Shown here piece after piece: positions 17,109 to 23,063 of a stretch of DNA of 23,063 nucleotides. Every line of letters begins with the position of its first letter. The stretch's first letter is position 1. The stretch lies in the NCBI GenBank assembly GCA_011763485.2, contig JAANSK020252051.1, forward strand, positions 1-23,063. The letters run 5' to 3'. The translations under genes and the position numbers were made by a program. The notes beneath the pieces are model-generated. The model searched no databases, was not told where the DNA came from, and saw only the letters and a list, made by a program, of their open reading frames with translations. This DNA comes from Isoetes engelmannii (lineage: Eukaryota; Streptophyta; Lycopodiopsida; Isoetales; Isoetaceae).

Positions 17109-17813
17109 CATTAGAGGAAATTTGAGATCACCTTTTGTCCCCATATGAATCCTCCAATGAAATGACTACCCTATATTAAACTGCAATTAATGCAGAACCA
17201 ACAACTTCACTGCTTTCATTTTTTCCCCATAACTTTTGATTTGCTCATCAAAATGTTGTAGCATTTGTTGCACTAGATGTGAAATGCAAAGATCTTTCTA
17301 ATGATTTATAGTTATAATGCATTTCAATACAAGTCATATGTGCTAACCTTAAAAAGTACAATTTCTTGCTTATATCTTGTATATTTACGTCCCAAAAAAT
17401 ATAATGGGTTGTCATTAAAAAGATCTTGAAAAGACGAATTCGTTTCTACAAATAATGTTTGAATTGAGTTCTTGATCAAAAGTTACAATGAAAAATGACA
17501 TTGCAGAAAATGTATTTCAATACAAATCATATGTGCTAACCTTAAAAGGTACAATTTCTTGCTTATATCTTGTATATTTACATCCCAAAAAATATAACAA
17601 TGGGTTGTCTGTTTGAATCTGAGTTCTTGATCAAAAGTTACAATGAAAAATGACATTCCAGAAGTTAATTGGAACTGCATTAATTACAGGCTGCGACATA
17701 ATACTGAAATGGAATAAATTAGAGCTATTCTCTTATTAGGCAGTTTAAAAGCTGACATGGCATTTTAAGCATCACTTAATGGGGAAAAATGTAATCTCAT
17801 TTTTCCTCTAATG
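17109..17813. mobile_element. Non-autonomous DNA element with 35/36-bp TIRs
   Basis: The left end, 17109-17144 (CATTAGAGGAAATTTGAGAT then CACCTTTTGTCCCCAT), and the reverse complement of 17779-17813 (CATTAGAGGAAAAATGAGAT then TACATTTTTCCCCAT) align with about 29 matches of 36 and one indel. The 705-bp interior is AT-rich with no coding sequence. This is the structure of a MITE-like non-autonomous DNA transposon. Flanking bases (CCAGATT on the left, TCAACAT on the right) show no clear target duplication, so the superfamily is not assigned. Mutator remnants 0.6 kb away make a MULE relationship possible but unproven. Confidence 0.7.
17320..17663 (+). repeat. Direct duplication inside the TIR element
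   Basis: Copy 1, about 17320-17508, and copy 2, about 17513-17663, lie head to tail and are over 90% alike where they align. Shared blocks are ATGTGCTAACCTTAAAA, TTGCTTATATCTTGTATATT and TTGATCAAAAGTTACAATGA. Copy 2 lacks about 40 bp present in copy 1 (around 17414-17456). Confidence 0.92.
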
Positions 17814-18700
17814 TCAACATCGCGGACTCCATATCCGGCTTAATATTCCTATGTGACTCTTCCACATCGACCTACATCAAATTTTAGACTGATTGGCAAG
17901 CTTCAGAGATGGCCCATGGAGCAGGTTAGGTCTTTTGGGTAGTTTCTAGTCATTAGCAAATCGAAAATCCCTGCTAGCAAATCCGGAATCCCTACTCCGA
18001 TACTACTGTTTGGTGTAAATATGACCCGCTGAAACTGGAGTGCCGATTGCCCATCTCTGCACCTCTTCAGTATGATCAGATTATCATAGTGAAGCACTAA
18101 TTGTTTTGAGAAATTTTAGGGTTCTGCCATAGCCATAGTACCTGCCTTAAGGTTATTTGTAGAAACAGAAGGCATGGAGATAAGTATGCAAGATTTCATT
18201 GCTTTGTCTGCTTGAATGGGTTCTTGGGCTCTTCAAATGCTACTCAAAACTTACAGACAACATTTCTGATACCAGGAGATTCTCAGGCGAAGAAACAGGC
18301 TATGTCACCAGGCGAAGATTGTTAGCTTTTGTCAATACACCCAAGGCAAACTCAAGACCAAGAGCTAACTACAAGATCCAAAGCAAATCTCAAGGTATAT
18401 GAGATAGGCTAAGCCTCACGCTTGCACATTGATTGGCAGGCTGCCTGCGTCCCCTGCTTCAACCCCATGTATGCCTCGGTTATGCTTGGATTACGACCAT
18501 GCCAAGATATATGAGCATGATCTGGAGGAGTACTGCAGCAACAGACATCAGAATTGATTGATGTACTTATGGTGGTTGTTGATAGTTGCTTTGGGAGAGG
18601 GGGCTCACAGAGGCCTAAGGAGCCCCCATGTTTCCTCGTAACTAGTGGTTTAAGACGAATGTAGGGAGCTCAAAAGCTGGCCTTAACACGTCACGGATCC
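17814..18700. other. Unassigned sequence
   Basis: No recognisable gene. A hairpin (GGGGGCTC at 18599-18606 with GAGCCCCC at 18620-18627) is present. A 67-codon plus-strand frame at 18199-18402 is not recognised. The right part may be upstream sequence of the LINE remnant. Confidence 0.5.
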
Positions 18701-18704
18701 CACC

Positions 18705-19500
18705 TTGTGCCCAAATGCCATCAGCCAACACCGTGCCTTTCTCAAGGGGAAGAAAGCCAGACACATCGTAGAGCACCAGCAACAGATGTTCTATCTCTTG
18801 GATCGTCTCCCCAGGACATTCTGGAGAAGGGTATTAAGCAGGCCTTTGCAACCTGCAGGGAACATCATTTCGAAGCAATGGGTGCAATATTTGCAGCAGT
18901 TTTATGATCCACTGGGGGGTCGAGCAACAATACCCCCACAACTAGGCCAAGCACTAGTCATGGCAAAAGTAGATGTGACCATGGGCTTACATCGTCTCGC
19001 TAATGGCAATGCAGCAGATTTGGATGGCATGTAGGTAGAGCTGCTCAAGTAGGCTGGACCTCCCATGGTGCCCCTTCTGACGACATTGTTCAATAGAACA
19101 TTACAAGAAGGTCTTTCCCCATAGTGGACCACTAGCAGGGTTGTCCCCATACACAAGGTAGGTGACCCTCACTGCCCAGCCAATTATTGCACGATCATGG
19201 TCAGCTCACTCTTTGTAAAATGGCTCGACACAAATGCCCCGACACATGTAATACCTCGATAATTGCTTCCTTAACAAACTATGGGATACAAATGCCCCGA
19301 CACATGTACAAAAAGCACACTACCGGCAGCAGGTCAATCCCATGCTCACACGAGGCCCACCGCATTACATGTGTACTTGTTTGCCCATGAAGAAGCACAG
19401 ATTGATAGCTTCCGTTCGCACGGGTGCACATTGCCTCCGCATTGAGACATGCCGATGGACTCGAGAGGCACGCAAGGACATGATCTGTCAGTGTTGCCAA
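18705..19500 (+). mobile_element. LINE (non-LTR retrotransposon) reverse-transcriptase remnant
   Basis: One plus-strand frame from 18705 carries the region before and into the reverse-transcriptase domain: FWRRVLSRPLQPAGN, QWVQYLQQFYDPLGG, then LHRLANGNAADLDGM (family: L.NGKA.G.DG). A stop at 19032-19034 follows. The same frame continues with VELLK, PMVPLLTTLFNRTLQEG, and SRVVPIHKVGDPHCPANY (family: P.W..S.I.PI.KKGDP..P.NYR). At least three in-frame stops occur by 19120. Weaker similarity (AAGQSHAHTRPTALH, resembling the family's GQAGFR...TTDH segment) lies near 19330-19370. The catalytic FADD-type motif and the endonuclease domain were not found. It is a 5'- and 3'-truncated, inactive copy. 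Confidence 0.78.
19230..19308 (+). repeat. 21-bp direct repeat
   Basis: ACAAATGCCCCGACACATGT plus a final A occurs at 19230-19250 and again, identical, at 19288-19308, 58 bp apart. It lies in the decayed LINE, where the first copy overlaps the end of the aligned reverse-transcriptase frame. The duplication may explain the loss of clear homology after this point. Confidence 0.92.
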
Positions 19501-20610
19501 TAGGGCGCCATTGAGGATGAATGTTATGCCCTTCAAACCTGCCAACACAACACAAAGAACCATAATCTCCATAACTCGATCAACAAATATCTCCTCTAAT
19601 ACATCGTCTCTCTCTGCTCAGGTAGATAGAACAGAGTCCTCTCCCCATTGCATACGTGCACGTGCATATATACATGTGTTTACTCCCCATATAAAACTAT
19701 GTATACACCACTCCACTCACCATAGTAGTGACGTAGTGGTCTCATATACCACTCCAACATATTTGCAGGAGTGAAAATGCAGGTCACTACCAAAGGAAAG
19801 ACTTCATTCTGCAAGCAAAGTGGCTATGCGCTGTATCCTCAGAGAAGCACATCTGCTTGTGCTTTTTGGGCTTTTTGCAGCTTGTATGGACTCTAACAGA
19901 TCTAGAAAAATGTTTTGAGCGATTTACCTAATTATGGACATAGCTATGAGCAAAAGCAGCTCCCCATTCGCAAGGTCCAAAAGGTTGTTAGGTCATTGCC
20001 AAGTGCGGCTCATTGCCCAGCTTTTGACCTAGCGTGAGTCTCATGGGCATGCTTTCAAAGTAAGCATTGAATGCCAAGTCCAATCATCTAGGTCCGATCA
20101 TTTTATATCGTCGTGCAATTCCTGCTCTATTCAACTATCGTAGGTATTTGAGAAGCCCAAGATTTACTTCCGGCATCCCTAAGGAACCCTATTTCGAGGT
20201 GCCTCGAGCATTGCATGTGAAGGACACATCTACATCATTAAACATAAAGGCATACATTTTTCAGCAAAAACATAACATAACATGACACATGGGTCTAAAC
20301 AATTAAAAAATAAAAAGCAAAATTGATGAAGGCATATGCGCACTCTAGATGCATGCATTAGTACGTCCAGTTAAATATGCCACTAAATCATAGCGGAACT
20401 ATATTGAAAAACATACAAAACAAAAACACCTCATGTTATTATGCTAGATACTTAAAGATTGATTTGATTGTGTGGCTTAATGCAAAAGAGTTTCATCTAG
20501 GCTTTTTCCCAAACTTTGTACCATTTTCATTATGTTTGGTGATGTTTTGGGTTCTACTAGCCCATTGTTTGGGTCCCATGGCTTATTTGCTTCGTAGATG
20601 TTGAAAAATC
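19501..20610. other. Unassigned sequence
   Basis: No recognisable gene or RNA. Open frames at 19511-19774, 20067-20285 and 20377-20604 (72-87 codons, plus strand) show no family resemblance. The last has hydrophobic stretches but no context. Confidence 0.5.
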
Positions 20611-20727
20611 TATTCTATTCTACTCTGTTCTATTCTGTTCTGTTCTGTTCTGTTCTGTTCTGTTCTGTTCTGTTCTGTTCTGTTCTGTTCTGTTATGTTC
20701 TGTTATGTTCTATTCTATTCTATTCTA
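20611..20727 (+). repeat. TRTTC pentanucleotide microsatellite
   Basis: About 23 consecutive five-base units occupy this tract. The centre is an uninterrupted run of TGTTC (about 11 units, 20636-20690). TATTC units lie at both margins, with occasional TACTC or TGTTA variants. The symmetrical arrangement, older variant units outside and a homogeneous core, is typical of slippage growth. Confidence 0.97.
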
Positions 20728-21638
20728 TAAGTTTCATCATAAAAAATGTGAACTATGTATTAACACTATAGATTACGTTCGCTATTGTTTTTTACTAAGT
20801 TTTTGGTTGGGAAAAATAGTTCAATTCAAAAATAAGGGTTTTTTTCTTCTTCTTTTCCTTTTTATCATTGTGAGCTTATAATCTAAAAATACACGAAAAA
20901 AACGTTTTTTAAACTGATGAAACTCGATTTGGCTTTGATATGAATATTATTTAACGGCTAAGATGGAGAGTTGGAAAAGCTTGATCAAGGGCTAGGACCA
21001 AAAGCCCTTTTCAATTGGAAATTGCACGAAGGTTATTGGCAGACCACGATTTTTTGGCAGAGAGGAGTTTCTGGAAGCAAGGCCGTCGTTGGAGATTCCG
21101 GAAGCAGCAGCAACCAGAGCATTTTGGAGCAGAGGAGCAGATTCAGCAGCGACCAGAGCATTCAAGAGTAGATTATCCACTGCCAAATCTATTGAAGGAG
21201 GTGGAATCTATCGTTTTGTTCTATTGCTTCAACACAACATGTCTAGTTCAATACTATCAGGTGCCATGACCAGTTTGGCTGGCTATGGCGAAACGAAAGC
21301 CTCCTCTGTTTTATTCTGGCAGCATACTTTTACTGTTGCAACCACTATCTATTTTAATATAATTTCTTGGACATAAGGAGGGATTTTGTTAAGAAAAATG
21401 AGCAGGATGCACTTGGAGCCGACATGCCTTTCCTGACCTAGTTGCTCCTGCAGTTCTATCTACGGCCTACCTGCATTTGACTTGTTGGTCGGCTAGATGG
21501 TACACTGAGTTTCTTATGCCGGAGCTCCATCGATGATCTTAGACTTCTAGCTATATCTTAGGGTTCTAGGAATCAGAGGTAAGTTTTGTTTCTGAGCACC
21601 TCAAATTTCAACAGAAAAACACATTGTACATTTCAAAT
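20728..21638. other. Unassigned sequence
   Basis: No gene is named. Overlapping plus-strand frames at 20971-21376 are unrecognised. They include a 19-bp direct repeat CAGCAGCRACCAGAGCATT at 21105-21123 and 21144-21162. The right part may be upstream sequence of the kinase relic, but no leucine-rich repeats or membrane segment were recognised. Confidence 0.5.
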
Positions 21639-22318
21639 GGAGGATATGGTCCGATTTTTCAAGCAATTTTGATGGCCGAAATTCATGATGCAACTAAAAT
21701 ACTAAAAGCAGGGAAAGCTTGTACAGAGGCTGAAGCAACAACTTAATTGAAAGGTTGAACCAGCAGCTTAACTCGAAGTCTTAGGTAATTTGAAACACCC
21801 TAATCTTGTGCCTCTTTTGGGTTATTGCTTGGATCAGGAGAAACTTCTGTATAGATTACCATGCATAGGATTGCCTTAGGTCTTATAGCCAGACGATTGG
21901 CCATTTTGCATCATGGCTACATTCTTTCAATCATTCACAATGGTGTGAAGTCATCAAACATTCTTTTGGATGTGAGTATGAGCCACATTTGGCAGACTGT
22001 GGACTTGTTGGAATTATGGTTCCAGGAGATCTAATCAAAAGGAGACCTAATCAAAAGAAATAACCTTTATTCTACCTTGTTCGTGAGGCAACAACAAATG
22101 GAGGTAACGGAGATGTGTACAGTTTTAGGGTGGTATTACTTGAGATTGTCACCGGCAGGAGCCCTAGAGGGGGAGATTGTTTTCCAGATGGTGGTAACCA
22201 TGGGCCAAATCTGGTTAGCTAGGTTCGTTCCCTGGTGCATGATAAATGCGGGGTTAATGCCTTGGATTCTAAGCTAGTTAAGAAAGTTGATGTTGCTCAG
22301 ATGCTTGAGACCCTAAAA
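21639..22318 (+). pseudogene. LRR receptor-like kinase domain, decayed
   Basis: The plus strand carries, over several frames, most of a plant receptor-kinase domain. GGYGPIFQAIL is the glycine loop. It is followed by LGNLKHPNLVPLLGYC with EKLLYR, and IALGLIARRLAILHHG. The catalytic loop is IIHNGVKSSNILLD, and HLADCGLVG stands at the DFG position. Further on are GDVYSFRVVLLEIVTGRSPR, a GGNHGPNLV segment and KLVKKVDVAQMLETLK. The family is closest by eye to LRR kinases of the EMS1/PSKR/BRI1 type (GYIPPEYG-VYSFGVVLLE-TG). The HRD motif has become HNG, DFG has become DCG, the lysine-bearing strand is scrambled, and the GYIPPE segment is missing. Stops and frameshifts occur throughout (for example after EAEATT). 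The extracellular LRRs and membrane segment are absent. No introns are evident, so either a retrocopy or a piece of an intron-poor kinase gene is possible. Confidence 0.92.
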
Positions 22319-23063
22319 ATTTGTATTTTCTTTGTTCAATTTCACATTTTATGTATTGAGCCTATTTTGTGAATTGCAGCTGTATTAATATTGTCTGATT
22401 GATTGCCCTAGATATCACTTACCTCTACACATAAATCTGTCAAGTTGTCAATTTGTTTTTGCTTTTGCGCGTAATATTTTAAAGTCTCAAGCCAATCACT
22501 AGCATTAAAACAATCACAATCTAACCATGTCTCTCCGTTTCAGTTTTAAACCTGTCTCTCAGCTTACTGTACTTTATCTCTCGTCCTTCAAAAAAAAAAA
22601 AAAAAAAAAACAAAAAGAAGAATTAACATCTACCAAAAACAATGAAGAAATCTTTGATTTGTATAATACAAGTTCTTTTCCAAAGAAAAAAAATATTATC
22701 TACCCCAAAAAAAAATTAGCAGGGTTGCCTAACCCGAGCTCACCTAAATGCTCACATTCTAGGCTATCCACGTTGCCTTACACGTCATTGATTTTGAACT
22801 AGAACCGTTAGATCACTTATTTTCCAATCGGACGGCTATGAAAAATAGAAAATCTAGGAAATTAGTTTCCGGCTATGGCTGGGTTTCTTCGGTTCCAGGT
22901 CGCATTGGAGTTATCCACCTTGTTAATGACGAACAAAAACTTAGAGTCGAGCCGGTTTTGGAGATCATTTTTTAGGCCGGTATTTGGAGATGGGTATCCT
23001 TTGGTCAGCCGATTTCATGGCCCTGTTGGATAATTTTGGGCAAAAATGTGATTTTGGGTTGCG
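22319..23063. other. Unassigned sequence with poly-A tracts
   Basis: No gene is recognised. A run of 21 A (22590-22610) is followed by further A-rich stretches to about 22720. It could be the tail of a retroposed sequence reading on the plus strand, but no body with homology was identified immediately upstream. CCGTTAGATC and ATCGGACGGCT (22805-22837) are motifs common in plant intergenic and transposon DNA. Confidence 0.5.
22590..22610 (+). repeat. Homopolymeric A21 tract
   Basis: Twenty-one consecutive A, then CAAAAAGAAGAA. Consistent with a retrotransposition tail or simple slippage. No target duplication is seen. Confidence 0.95.

Noticed and set aside
1-23063. CRISPR arrays, bacterial operons, or a new defence or metabolic system
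   Set aside because: No regularly spaced repeats, no clustered intact frames, no ribosome-binding context. All recognised content is eukaryotic or organelle-derived and decayed.

Overview
The window looks like nuclear DNA from a land plant. It is AT-rich, contains no intact gene, and holds broken copies of plant nuclear genes (a UBP12/13 deubiquitinase, an LRR receptor-like kinase, an unidentified spliced gene), worn transposons (a LINE, Mutator-like transposase pieces, a terminal-inverted-repeat element, a possible SINE), fold-back repeats, and a dense cluster of organelle-derived fragments. The mitochondrial atp9 piece is bounded exactly at the known group II intron sites after nucleotides 21 and 87, and it carries codons that look like unedited C-to-U editing sites. 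Together these suggest a bryophyte, lycophyte or fern rather than a seed plant. The lineage is inferred; the gene identities are read from the sequence.

Region by region: 1-3.1 kb is unassigned sequence with a strong hairpin at the left end. 3.17-3.39 kb (minus) is one exon of a UBP12/13-like ubiquitin protease with a frameshift. 5.2-5.9 kb is a large inverted repeat of about 165 bp per arm. 5.95-6.5 kb and 7.4-7.5 kb hold plus-strand open stretches that look like exons of an unrecognised gene. 8.64-10.64 kb holds three plus-strand exon-like blocks with splice sites, apparently one unidentified gene with one-base frameshifts and a 28-bp duplication. A fold-back element lies at 10.05-10.2 kb and a tRNA-derived SINE-like unit at 10.84-11.15 kb.

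12.25-15.24 kb is the most distinctive part: six short organelle fragments from both organelles. They are mitochondrial 5S rRNA (+), a CAU-anticodon tRNA (-), atp9 exon 2 with flanking group II intron sequence (-), mitochondrial small-subunit rRNA (+), plastid ndhJ 3' end (-) and plastid rbcL (-). All carry indels or substitutions and none is complete apart from the tRNA, so this is best read as a composite nuclear insertion of organelle DNA.

15.7-16.5 kb contains Mutator-like transposase remnants on both strands and a long hairpin. 17.1-17.8 kb is a roughly 700-bp element with 35-36 bp terminal inverted repeats and an internal duplication. 18.7-19.5 kb is a LINE reverse-transcriptase remnant. 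20.6-20.7 kb is a TRTTC pentanucleotide microsatellite. 21.64-22.32 kb is a decayed LRR receptor kinase domain with lost catalytic motifs. The right end has a 21-A run and no recognisable gene.

I found no operon, CRISPR array or coherent new multi-gene system. The points worth follow-up are the architecture of the organelle insertion, the inverted repeat in the atp9 intron, the hairpin inserted in rbcL, and the opposed Mutator fragments.
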